From positions 1-37,316 of the forward strand of contig NZ_QXML01000016.1 in NCBI RefSeq assembly GCF_003583985.1: a stretch of DNA of 37,316 bases, in the 5' to 3' direction. Of this stretch, positions 16,701-22,838 are shown piece after piece; the first letter of the stretch is position 1; the number at the start of each line of letters is the position of its first letter. Origin of the DNA: Algoriphagus lacus (GTDB taxonomy: Bacteria; Bacteroidota; Bacteroidia; Cytophagales; Cyclobacteriaceae). The notes under the pieces were generated by a model. The model was given only the letters and a program-made list of their open reading frames with translations, was not told where the DNA came from and did no database searches. The translations under genes were made by a program, and so were the position numbers.

Positions 16701-16966
16701 CTGCTGATACACGGAGAAACAGTTTCTATACAAATTCTGCGGTGCTGATTGAAAAAGGCGATCACATCCGCCTCAACGATATTCGCCTTTCCTACACTTG
16801 GGACAAGCTTCATTATTTGAATCTGCCCTTCCGTTCTGTCCAGTTATATACCTATGCATCCAATCTGGGGATCATTTGGAAGGCATCTGATGACAAGCTG
16901 GATCCGGACTACCAAACAACAAGACCGCTGAAAACTTTTTCCGCAGGTCTGAAGCTTGATTTCTGA
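13772..16966 (+). CDS. SusC/RagA-family TonB-linked outer-membrane protein
   Basis: The 1064-residue protein has a signal peptide (MNKYLLTVLIAYFLTGSLSA) and an N-terminal carboxypeptidase-regulatory-like repeat domain (about 28-110, INGTVSSEDGLALPGALIYL). A TonB plug follows, with the SusC hallmark block around 185-230: LIIVDNFPYDGPLENINPNDV, then VLKDAAAASIWGARAGNGVIVITT. The rest is a beta-barrel ending LKTFSAGLKLDF. SusC proteins import oligosaccharides, peptides or other ligands across the outer membrane together with a SusD lipoprotein, powered by TonB. Here the pair is coupled to a TlpA-like protein rather than to glycoside hydrolases. The substrate may therefore be a peptide, metal or small molecule rather than a glycan, but this is inference. 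Confidence 0.92.
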   Translation: MNKYLLTVLIAYFLTGSLSAFQAPGLKINGTVSSEDGLALPGALIYLLDTELRTITDEAGRFELAAPSGSFTLMVSYIGMETSRTEITLPLAEPLRILMKPSALELTQVDIVSTGYQSLPKERATGSFAYLDSQLVQRKVSTNILDRLEDVTSGLLFNRAPNATNDPISIRGRGTIFANTAPLIIVDNFPYDGPLENINPNDVASMTVLKDAAAASIWGARAGNGVIVITTHKGNKDMPLQISLNTNVTVTEARDLHYVPQMSIPEFIGIEQRLFASNFYRSQETNANKPKLSPAVETLISLRDGKITQQEADARMELFGRSDIRNDIRDYYLQSGLSQQYALTLRGGGKQSSYYVSLGFDPVRTDVIGNESGRWTLALGNNWHLLEDRLEAGFQLNLANLQTQTSTVLPQGFAYDRLADGSGNPLSIANTYSTRYIESVKNKGLLDWTYVPLNEIGKQDYRSQAYDLRISPSVQYALTKDLKIGVFYQYWRNLRTSRNRNPMELFFTRDQINRYTQQGTDGSLSYPIPVGEILSTSQSESYSHTFRPQLTYTRDWNGTHFLNGIGGMEIRDLQGLDWADRYYGYRDDMGSSLPVDQVTRFPLYYNPGQLAAVPSGDSHGGNTDRFVSYYANFGYDYRHKYFLTASVRKDQANIFGVEANMRGVPLWSVGGAWLLSEELFADKPNMPFLKLRATYGYSGNVDKRLSADVTAQYTNFLFYDVLPQMRAATLVNPPNPELRWEKVKTTNLAVDVETQNGFLSATVEYYSKHSQDLLGDYSIPASTGLTSFKGNFAETQVRGVDLTLSLRPVRKAFSWTSTLLYSGLKEKVLEFERNPTVANLLDSYYLATPYPILGRPLYGIYSYEWAGLDPQNGNPLGILNGEPSADYLGISRAATIENLQYHGSARPTSFGAFRNDFSFKGFSLSVNVSYRMGYYYKRRSIDYFALLRGSIGHGDYDQRWQNPGDEAWTQIPSLPATADTRRNSFYTNSAVLIEKGDHIRLNDIRLSYTWDKLHYLNLPFRSVQLYTYASNLGIIWKASDDKLDPDYQTTRPLKTFSAGLKLDF

Positions 16967-17088
16967 AAACATAATCATAGGGTAAAAGGGAGATGGCCTG
17001 CTTCATAAGGTTGGTTTAATAACATTCAAACTCTTCCCGGCCGCCTGTTCCTCGGCCACCCTTTTTCACAACTCCAAAACTATTCAAC

Positions 17089-18411
17089 ATGAAAAAAATC
17101 TTAATAAATACACTGATGGCTGTTGGATTGATGGCCACGGTGTCCTGCGAAGAGTACCTGGATGAAAAACCCGAAAAATCTATTCTGGTTCCCAGTACCA
17201 AGGAAGATGTCAGATACCTTCTTGACAACTACAACACCCTGAATCAAAATCCGCTGCTTCCGTTTATTATGGCAGACGACTGGGTGACAAACACCTCCAA
17301 TTGGCAGGGCATTAATCCTTGGATGCAGAATGCCTACCTGTGGCAGGAGGATATCTTCAACCCGGATGAAAGATCCACGGATTATAACATACTCCACAGA
17401 AAGATTTTTTACGCCAATGTTTGCCTGGATATCCTGAATGATTTTGATTTGGACCAAGAATCAGGGGGGCTTAAAGGAGAGGCACTTTTTATAAGGGCCA
17501 ATGCTTTATTCTACCTTGCCCAGTTGTTTTTGCCGCATCCGGAAGGACCTGAGGCAGAACAGACCAAAATTCCTGTTCATTTTTCCCCGGATGTAAACTC
17601 AGCTGCTGAATGGATTACGGTAGAAAACCTGCTCGACCGTGTGAAATCGGATTTGGTGGAAGCTTCAGATTTGGTAGAAGCCAAATCCGCCTTCCGCAAC
17701 AGACCGGACAAAGCGGTAGTGGAAGCTCACTTGTCCAGAATTTTGTTATACAGGGGAGATTTTCAGGGGGCATATGATGCAGCAATGGAGGCCTTGAATT
17801 CCCATTATGGACTGATTGATTATGCTGCATATGCTGCATCCAAGCCCTATCCCTTTGATCTGTTCAATAAGGAATCCATGTATTATGGTTATTCGAGCAA
17901 TTATCTGGTGACTGACGGACCTGCATCCTTTGTCAATCCTCAACTGTATTCAAATTATTCGGATAATGATTTTCGAAAAGGACTGTTTTTCAAACCGGCC
18001 ACTACGGGGGGTATGTTTTTGTTCAGGGGTTCCTATACCGGAGATTTCAACCTGTTTACAGGAATTACCTATTCTGAAGTTCTTTTGAATGCCGCCGAAT
18101 CCGCAGTCCGTTTAGGCAGAAATCAGGAAGGCCTGGTCTTATTGGAGAAGTTGGCAAAAATGCGGTATAAGGATTTAAACCTTTGGAAGAAGAACCTCGA
18201 GGCTAATACCCTGGAAGCGGTGATGAAGGAGAGAAGGAGAGAAATGGTATTTCGGGTTACCCGCTGGGGAGACATCAAGCGTCTTGCTACTTCCGGCGAA
18301 CTCAAACTGCCGATAGATCGGAGCATCAATGGGGAATTGTATAGCTTGTCTGATGAGAGCCAGCTTACCTTAAAGTTGCCAGAATACGAGGTTTCTTTGG
18401 AAAACAACTAA
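17089..18411 (+). CDS. SusD/RagB-family outer-membrane lipoprotein
   Basis: The 440-residue protein is a lipoprotein with a signal peptide and lipobox ending VSC at C20, followed by EEYLDEKPEKS, the usual SusD opening. Helical TPR-like segments (GEALFIRANALFYLAQLFLP, then VVEAHLSRILLYRGDFQGAYDAA) and the C-terminal RREMVFRVTRWGDIKRL block are typical of the RagB/SusD family. It captures ligand at the cell surface and caps the SusC channel. It follows susC by 122 bp on the same strand and is probably co-transcribed. No glycan-specific residues could be recognised. Confidence 0.9.
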   Translation: MKKILINTLMAVGLMATVSCEEYLDEKPEKSILVPSTKEDVRYLLDNYNTLNQNPLLPFIMADDWVTNTSNWQGINPWMQNAYLWQEDIFNPDERSTDYNILHRKIFYANVCLDILNDFDLDQESGGLKGEALFIRANALFYLAQLFLPHPEGPEAEQTKIPVHFSPDVNSAAEWITVENLLDRVKSDLVEASDLVEAKSAFRNRPDKAVVEAHLSRILLYRGDFQGAYDAAMEALNSHYGLIDYAAYAASKPYPFDLFNKESMYYGYSSNYLVTDGPASFVNPQLYSNYSDNDFRKGLFFKPATTGGMFLFRGSYTGDFNLFTGITYSEVLLNAAESAVRLGRNQEGLVLLEKLAKMRYKDLNLWKKNLEANTLEAVMKERRREMVFRVTRWGDIKRLATSGELKLPIDRSINGELYSLSDESQLTLKLPEYEVSLENN

Positions 18412-18440
18412 AAAAGCCCGGGAAACACTTTCCCGGGCCA
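18411..18440. terminator. Bidirectional intrinsic terminator between susD and the DUF6520 gene
   Basis: GCCCGGGAA and TTCCCGGGC form a perfect 9-bp stem with a 5-base ACACT-type loop, and a run of six A lies before the stem. Read on the minus strand this is a strong stem followed by six T, which ends the DUF6520-type gene. On the plus strand it could also stop susD transcripts, though the T-run is missing. Confidence 0.75.
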
Positions 18441-18463
18441 CCATTTGCATTTTCCACTGACAA

Positions 18464-18724
18464 CTACAGAGGCATTTTGACAAAAACCCTGTCTTCTCCG
18501 GGATTAATCGGATTTCCGTTGGGTGCATCAAAAAGACACTCGCTGTCTTCCTGATTGTTGCAACGGTAGGTTTGGTCACTCGGAATCTGCCCTGTCACAT
18601 TGTACCAGACGCCGTTATGGAGCCCATATTGATCGGTTTCCATTTCTTTTGGCGAAAAGGCAACAGCTGCAAAAGCTGCCAATACAAAGGCCAAAAGGGG
18701 TAATTTATTTAGGAATTTGTTCAT
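18464..18724 (-). CDS. DUF6520-type small secreted protein
   Basis: The 86-residue protein begins with a signal peptide (MNKFLNKLPLLAFVLAAFAAVAFS). Its mature part is about 60 residues and contains two cysteines in a YRCNNQEDSECLF motif, plus a G-VWYNVTG segment. This is the pattern of DUF6520 peptides, which I know as short exported Bacteroidota proteins of unknown function. The two Cys probably form a disulfide in the periplasm, which fits the nearby TlpA-like and MauE-like proteins. A hairpin lies immediately before the start codon on this strand. Several paralogs often occur together, but only one was seen here. Confidence 0.7.
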   Translation of the reverse strand: MNKFLNKLPLLAFVLAAFAAVAFSPKEMETDQYGLHNGVWYNVTGQIPSDQTYRCNNQEDSECLFDAPNGNPINPGEDRVFVKMPL

Positions 18725-18733
18725 AATCGTTGA

Positions 18734-18758
18734 CCCTTTTTTGACCCATCAAAAAGGG
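18734..18758 (-). promoter_or_regulatory. Hairpin just upstream of the DUF6520 start codon
   Basis: CCCTTTTTTGA (18734-18744) pairs with TCAAAAAGGG (18749-18758) across a CCCA loop, about 10 bases before the ATG of the secreted peptide gene. A stem so close to a start codon could affect translation initiation or mRNA stability. No ligand-type structure is evident. Confidence 0.4.
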
Positions 18759-18917
18759 ACAAACCGTTTCATCCACTGCCTACTCTGAAAAGGGTTTTCG
18801 GCATCGCCCTACTGGGAATCCATCAGCATCGGCCCGCCTCGAGCTCGGGTCGTTTCGAGGAATGAAATTCCCAATGTCATTTTTTGCAGCCTTGGCCTTA
18901 ATCCAATTTTGGGCTGC

Positions 18918-18953
18918 GGAGCGGTGGGCCCACCTCACCGCTCCATTTTTTTT
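18918..18953 (+). terminator. Strong plus-strand intrinsic terminator without an assigned gene
   Basis: GGAGCGGTG (18918-18926) pairs perfectly with CACCGCTCC (18936-18944) across a 9-base loop, followed by A and eight T. It has the form of a textbook rho-independent terminator on the plus strand. The nearest plus-strand gene ends 500 bp earlier and has its own stem. An unannotated plus-strand RNA, possibly antisense to the DUF6520 gene, may end here, or the element is a repeat. Confidence 0.55.
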
Positions 18954-18967
18954 ACTAAGAATCCTTG

Positions 18968-19168
18968 TTGTCCTGCTTCTCCACCGATCTGTATCGGTGC
19001 TGGACAATATATCATCGGACCTTGGCTGGGTCGAATTTGTAATTCGACCCTAATATCCTTTGGGATTTGTAATCCCATTTCCCATTCCATCTTGCTGGCA
19101 TTCTATGCCTATTTCCAAATCCTATTCTCGTTGTCCTGCTTCTCCACCGATCCGTATCGGTGCTGGAC
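18968..19168. repeat. 38-bp direct repeat pair with internal hairpin
   Basis: The 38 bases at 18968-19005 recur at 19131-19168 with a single difference. Each unit contains CACCGAT...ATCGGTG, a 7-bp perfect stem, and the word TTGTCCTGCTTCTC. They look like two members of a REP-type family. Confidence 0.7.
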
Positions 19169-19265
19169 TATTTACCAACCAACCACCGTCTCCGTACCTC
19201 GGCATCGACCGCCTTTTCCAATCAATATTTCTACGCCGAGGTCATTGGATTTTGATCTTTTTTTA

Positions 19266-19312
19266 CCGTGGGTTCCGCTCGGTTGGTGAGCGGAGTCGAA
19301 CCACACCCACGG
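19266..19312. repeat. REP-like nested hairpin (arms CCGTGGGT/ACCCACGG)
   Basis: The outer arms CCGTGGGT (19266-19273) and ACCCACGG (19305-19312) pair perfectly. An inner stem TCCGCTC/GAGCGGA (19274-19280 with 19288-19294) sits inside. A T-run comes just before and a GCTACTA word after. The same layout with different arm bases recurs at 29577-29617, so the pairing, not the sequence, is conserved. Confidence 0.55.
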
Positions 19313-19537
19313 CTACTACTATATCAGGCCTTCAGCCTTCTTTCCGTTTTCCAGCTTCAATACCAGATATCACATTCAACACCTGTGATGAGTTGCCTGC
19401 GCTGAGCCTGTCGAAGTGCCGAAGTATTGGTCAACCGGACAACAGCTTCAGCGGACAACCTTACAACTTTAAAACCTTACCACTTTCCGATTCGATCTGA
19501 CAACCCGACAACCGCTTCAGCTGACAACCAGACATTC

Positions 19538-19939
19538 TCAATTCTCCAATCTCATCCCCCAAACCGCCACCCCAATCAACCCCAAATTCATCCAGAAATG
19601 CCCGCCCCATCCCAGACTTTCGATGATTCCGGCACAATTGCAGGGAACTCTCGGAAAAGCTCCCACCCAGATCAGTCCGACGTAAGTTGTAAATACAGTC
19701 AGCAGCAAGGCGCTGCCCAGGTATCCCCACCATCGCGTCGCTGAAAAGAGCAGGAGCAGGGCGAGTAGCAACTCAACTCCGGGAATAGTATAGCTTAGGA
19801 TTTCTGCCAATGCTCCGGGAAAAGTCTGATTATGAAATGCATTCCTGCTTTCCTTAAAACGGAGGATTTTGTCCAGTCCAGTGTAGCCCCATATAGCTAT
19901 GATAATAAAATAGGAGGAATGAATTAGGAGCTTTTTCAT
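19538..19939 (-). CDS. MauE/DoxX-like integral membrane protein
   Basis: The 133-residue protein has four predicted membrane spans: residues ~7-24, 46-65, 72-92 and 113-130. The context KILRFKESRNAFHNQTFPG after the first span is typical of MauE/DoxX-type proteins. A CNCAG motif near residue 101 provides two cysteines. MauE supports disulfide formation in methylamine dehydrogenase, and related Bacteroidota proteins sit beside TlpA-like and SusC/D genes. It may pass electrons or handle disulfides in the secreted DUF6520 peptide, but that is inference. It is on the opposite strand to the SusCD operon and ~810 bp upstream of the DUF6520 gene. Confidence 0.7.
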   Translation of the reverse strand: MKKLLIHSSYFIIIAIWGYTGLDKILRFKESRNAFHNQTFPGALAEILSYTIPGVELLLALLLLFSATRWWGYLGSALLLTVFTTYVGLIWVGAFPRVPCNCAGIIESLGWGGHFWMNLGLIGVAVWGMRLEN

Positions 19940-20499
19940 AGCTGATTATTTTCCAGCCAACTTCAAAAGCTTTTTTGATTAGTTCAGAATCCTGGGATGA
20001 AATTTAAAAATTTGATGCCTTTGGGACGAAAGGGACTGTTTTTCCAATTGTTATGCCCATTTCGCCTCCCTGAGTGTCGTCATTCACGGACGGTAGAGTT
20101 TTCCCTCGCTCCTTGTCCCGATTCCCATCGGGATGAAATTCCGAGGACCTTTCATAGGATTTGCAATCCGACCCCAAATTCTCGTTCCAACAGATTTACC
20201 TGACAACTTGGACGACCCTTTACGCTTAACTTCGGTTGCCGAGCGCAGTCGAGGCATAACTCTTAACCTTTCTCATTCTTGTCAAGTCTTTTCGAAGCAT
20301 CACACACCCCACTTGCCTCACGCATCCTAACTTCCTATCTAAATCATTAGAAATAAAAAACCGTTTAATAGTTTGAGTTTTAAAATTTCTTTATAAATTT
20401 CATTTGTTAAGGCCTTTTTTAATATCCCCGGGTGTGTTTTGGTGGGCGTCGGCAAAAACCATTTTGTCTTGCCTTAGTAATCTATTTGCTGAACATTTA
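19940..20499. other. Gene-free interval with hairpin and CGAGCGCAGTCGAGG-type words
   Basis: No gene is supported. The interval includes TCCCGATTCCCATCGGGA (a hairpin near 20117-20134), GGATTTGCAATCCGACCCC near 20157, and a GTTGCCGAGCGCAGTCGAGG word near 20235. These are all words of the dispersed families seen elsewhere in the window. The right 150 bases are AT-rich and probably contain the promoter of the small DNA-binding gene. Confidence 0.5.
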
Positions 20500-20715
20500 A
20501 TGATACTTACCGAACGAAGAATCATCTATGCTCAGGATATCATGATTTTGACCGGAAGGAGTAGATCGTACGCTTATTATTGTCTGAAGCGAGTGAGGGA
20601 GCATTACGGGAAATTAAAGCATCAACTGATAACCTTTCAGGAATTTGCTGACTTTCATGGTATCCCCGTCACCGATTTGAGATTTTCTCTGATCGAAAAA
20701 ACCCAATCAAAATAA
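20500..20715 (+). CDS. Small putative DNA-binding protein A (71 residues)
   Basis: Starting at ATG 20500, the protein reads RIIYAQDIMILTGRSRSYAYYCLKRV, then LITFQEFADFHGIPVTDLR. It is a short helix-turn-helix-like protein found widely in Bacteroidota, and a relative lies at 25883-26077. The shared frame is IYA-x-DI-x-x-x-TGRS near residue 10 and F-x-E-F-x-x-F-x-GIP near 45. The function is unknown to me; an excisionase-like or AlpA-like DNA-binding role is possible. An imperfect stem after the stop could be a weak terminator. Confidence 0.65.
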   Translation: MILTERRIIYAQDIMILTGRSRSYAYYCLKRVREHYGKLKHQLITFQEFADFHGIPVTDLRFSLIEKTQSK

Positions 20716-20716
20716 A

Positions 20717-20760
20717 AAACGGATTCCATCCTTGATGAAATCCGCTTGGTTTGGGTTTTC
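20717..20760 (+). terminator. Possible weak terminator after small gene A
   Basis: CGGATTCCAT and ATGAAATCCG, with one mismatch in ten, form a stem shortly after the stop codon. It is followed by a T-containing stretch broken by G residues (CTTGGTTTGGGTTTT). It is acceptable as a weak intrinsic terminator. Confidence 0.4.
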
Positions 20761-21109
20761 CCACCGGAATGACGATCCGGTAAATGCATAGTTTGCGAAG
20801 GTAAAATAGACATGTTTTAATACCAGGCTTCTTGCCAATTAGCCTGTACCGATTGCTGTTACAAATCTTTCTTGGAAATCAGACTCTCGTAATTGTGGTA
20901 ATGCATTCTCTAATAATGCTTCCCGTGAACCGATTGCCTTGTTTTCCCGGTGCGGAGTTTCGCTTGACTTGAGTATGGCCTGCGCGCAGGTCCAACTGCC
21001 TCATTTCCTTTTCTTTGATCATAGTTTGAATTTTATGCAAAGTATTTTCACCCCGCCTGGGATCCAGTTTTCTGGGACAAACGCGCGGATAAAGTGGATC
21101 AATGATAAA

Positions 21110-22147
21110 ATGAGGCCTTTTATCAAGAGGCCAATTTTGCTATTGCTTGTCCCATGGGTGATTTACCCACTCTTTGATGTTCTTTCGACCTATTATTTGA
21201 AACTTGATTCCAGTGGAATACCATTTGCCCTGATTACAACTGTTATAGGTTTTTTAAGCTCCTGTATCTATTTCTTTTGGCTTTTTCCCTCACTTGTCTA
21301 TTCTAAAAACCCAATGTTTATTGTTGGACTATCATCAATAGGGATTATCTGTTTGTCCGTGCTTAAGTATTTTCTGCTCCAAATAGTGGGAGTAATCCCT
21401 CATCCGCCTCTGATTTTTGCAGCCTATGAACTGATGAGGCAATGGGTGTTTTTAGTAGTAACCTTTACAGTATGGGGTTTTTATGCCCTCATCCGGGCGC
21501 TTCAGGAAAAACACGTGACGGAAATCAGGTTTGATAAACTGAGGATAGTTCATAATAATGCCCAGCTTAGTCCTCATTTTACACTCAACCTGATCGGCGA
21601 TATTTCAGCCAAATCTCTCAAATACTCACCGGAACTCTTTGATGATCTCAATCATTTCATCACGATTCTGCGCTACGCATACCTTGACAACGATAAATTC
21701 AATTCGCTGGCTTCGGAAATTGAGGCCCTGTTTTCCTACCTCCATGGCCAAAAAATAAGGTTTGGGGAGGATTTTTATGTAAAAGAAAAAATTGATCCGG
21801 AACTGCTAAACTTTGATGACCTCTACATGCCAAAATTGCTTTTGATCACACTGATTGAAAATGTTTTCAAGCATGGCATTTTTCAGGACCCAAAAATGCC
21901 GGTTTCCATTGAAGCAAAAATGTGGTACGGAGAAGAAAACAGCCCGGTTTTTAATTTTTCAACCCAAAATAAAATCAGTGAAGGTTTACCACTGGAGAAA
22001 ACAGGTTTCGGTATCGAAACGGTACGAAATCTTCTGGATTACTTTTTTCAAAATGCCCGGCTGACAACCTCAACGAATGGAGCCGTGTTTTCCCTTAACC
22101 TAACTATCCCTTATGCAAAATCAAATCAAACTTGGCCTGATAGATGA
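21110..22147 (+). CDS. LytS-type sensor histidine kinase
   Basis: About 345 residues starting at ATG 21110. Four membrane spans fill the first 140 residues (RPILLLLVPWVIYPLF and later hydrophobic blocks). The cytoplasmic part contains AQLSPHFTLNLIGDI, with the phospho-acceptor His in the His_kinase (PF06580) pattern. A compact ATPase domain follows, with LLITLIENVFKHG (N box) and TGFGIETVRNLLDYFF (G box). A TTG 57 codons upstream keeps the frame open but adds an unlikely N-terminus. The kinase overlaps the LytTR regulator by 35 bp, so the two form one translational unit. The signal sensed is unknown. Confidence 0.85.
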   Translation: MRPFIKRPILLLLVPWVIYPLFDVLSTYYLKLDSSGIPFALITTVIGFLSSCIYFFWLFPSLVYSKNPMFIVGLSSIGIICLSVLKYFLLQIVGVIPHPPLIFAAYELMRQWVFLVVTFTVWGFYALIRALQEKHVTEIRFDKLRIVHNNAQLSPHFTLNLIGDISAKSLKYSPELFDDLNHFITILRYAYLDNDKFNSLASEIEALFSYLHGQKIRFGEDFYVKEKIDPELLNFDDLYMPKLLLITLIENVFKHGIFQDPKMPVSIEAKMWYGEENSPVFNFSTQNKISEGLPLEKTGFGIETVRNLLDYFFQNARLTTSTNGAVFSLNLTIPYAKSNQTWPDR

Positions 22148-22838
22148 TGAGCCATTTGCATTGGACAGGCTCAGTTATTTCATTTCCGGTATTCCGGGGT
22201 ATGAGGTAGTATTTGCTTCCACCAATCCTATGGAAGGCCTGCGTTTGGCAAGCTTAAAAGTCTGTGATATCCTTATCACTGATGTACAAATGGAGAAACT
22301 CAACGGCTTGCTGATTTCGGAGAAAATGGAAGAATTGGGGCTCCCGGTGATTATTTGTTCTGCCCATCAGGAATTTGCACTTCCTAGCATCAATGTATCG
22401 GTAGCTGCCTACCTGCTAAAACCGGTAAATCCCTTGGATTTGAAAAAGGTGCTGGAAAAAGTTTCCAGAAAAACGAACATTGGCAGACAAACCGCCTCAG
22501 AACCCCAACGGGATTACATATTGGTGGAAGATTATGCCAGTTTTGGCTATACTAAAGTTTCTTTTCAGAGCCTTTATTATGTAGAGCAGGCGCAAAACTA
22601 CTCCTACTTCCATGCCCCACCTCATGTGTATAAACAGCGATCCACCATCCAGTCCGTAGAACAACTTCTTCCGGGTTCCACATTTGTAAGGATTCACAAA
22701 TCCTACATCATCAGCATTTCGAAATTGACAAAAATTCTACCCAAGGAAGTTTTCCTTGAAAATGGAATTGCATTACCATTGGGTAATGCCTACAAGGACT
22801 CCCTTTTAAATGTTTATAAGTTGGTGAGCCGTCCATGA
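22113..22838 (+). CDS. LytTR-family response regulator
   Basis: The 241-residue protein has a receiver domain at 5-120 with the acidic pair in LIDDEP, phospho-acceptor Asp in ILITDVQME, the Ser of ICSAHQ and the Lys of LLKPV. A LytTR DNA-binding domain follows at about 140-238 (YILVEDYASFGYTKVSFQSLYYVEQAQNYS, then TFVRIHKSYIISISKLTKI). It works with the kinase encoded immediately upstream. Its 3' end overlaps the convergent LanB gene by 25 bp. LytTR regulators commonly control bacteriocin, surface or competence genes, so LanB is a plausible target. Confidence 0.9.
   Translation: MQNQIKLGLIDDEPFALDRLSYFISGIPGYEVVFASTNPMEGLRLASLKVCDILITDVQMEKLNGLLISEKMEELGLPVIICSAHQEFALPSINVSVAAYLLKPVNPLDLKKVLEKVSRKTNIGRQTASEPQRDYILVEDYASFGYTKVSFQSLYYVEQAQNYSYFHAPPHVYKQRSTIQSVEQLLPGSTFVRIHKSYIISISKLTKILPKEVFLENGIALPLGNAYKDSLLNVYKLVSRP

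Larger units (their letters stand above)
18725..19537. other. Repeat-rich interval between the DUF6520 and MauE-like genes
   Basis: No gene is supported in these ~810 bases, although several frames stay open. The interval contains a pre-start hairpin, the strong terminator at 18918-18953 and a 38-bp direct repeat (18968-19005 and 19131-19168). It also has GGATTTGTAATCC-like words, a hairpin with arms CCGTGGGT/ACCCACGG (19266-19312) and CAACAGCTTCAGCGGACAACC-type partial repeats near 19440-19530. This is typical REP-like intergenic DNA. The distance argues against one simple operon for the two flanking minus-strand genes. Confidence 0.6.

Noticed and set aside
18909..19500. Plus-strand frames of 126 and 146 residues
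   Set aside because: They lie across REP-like hairpins and direct repeats, are low-complexity (Ser/Pro/Thr-rich), and have no homologous pattern.
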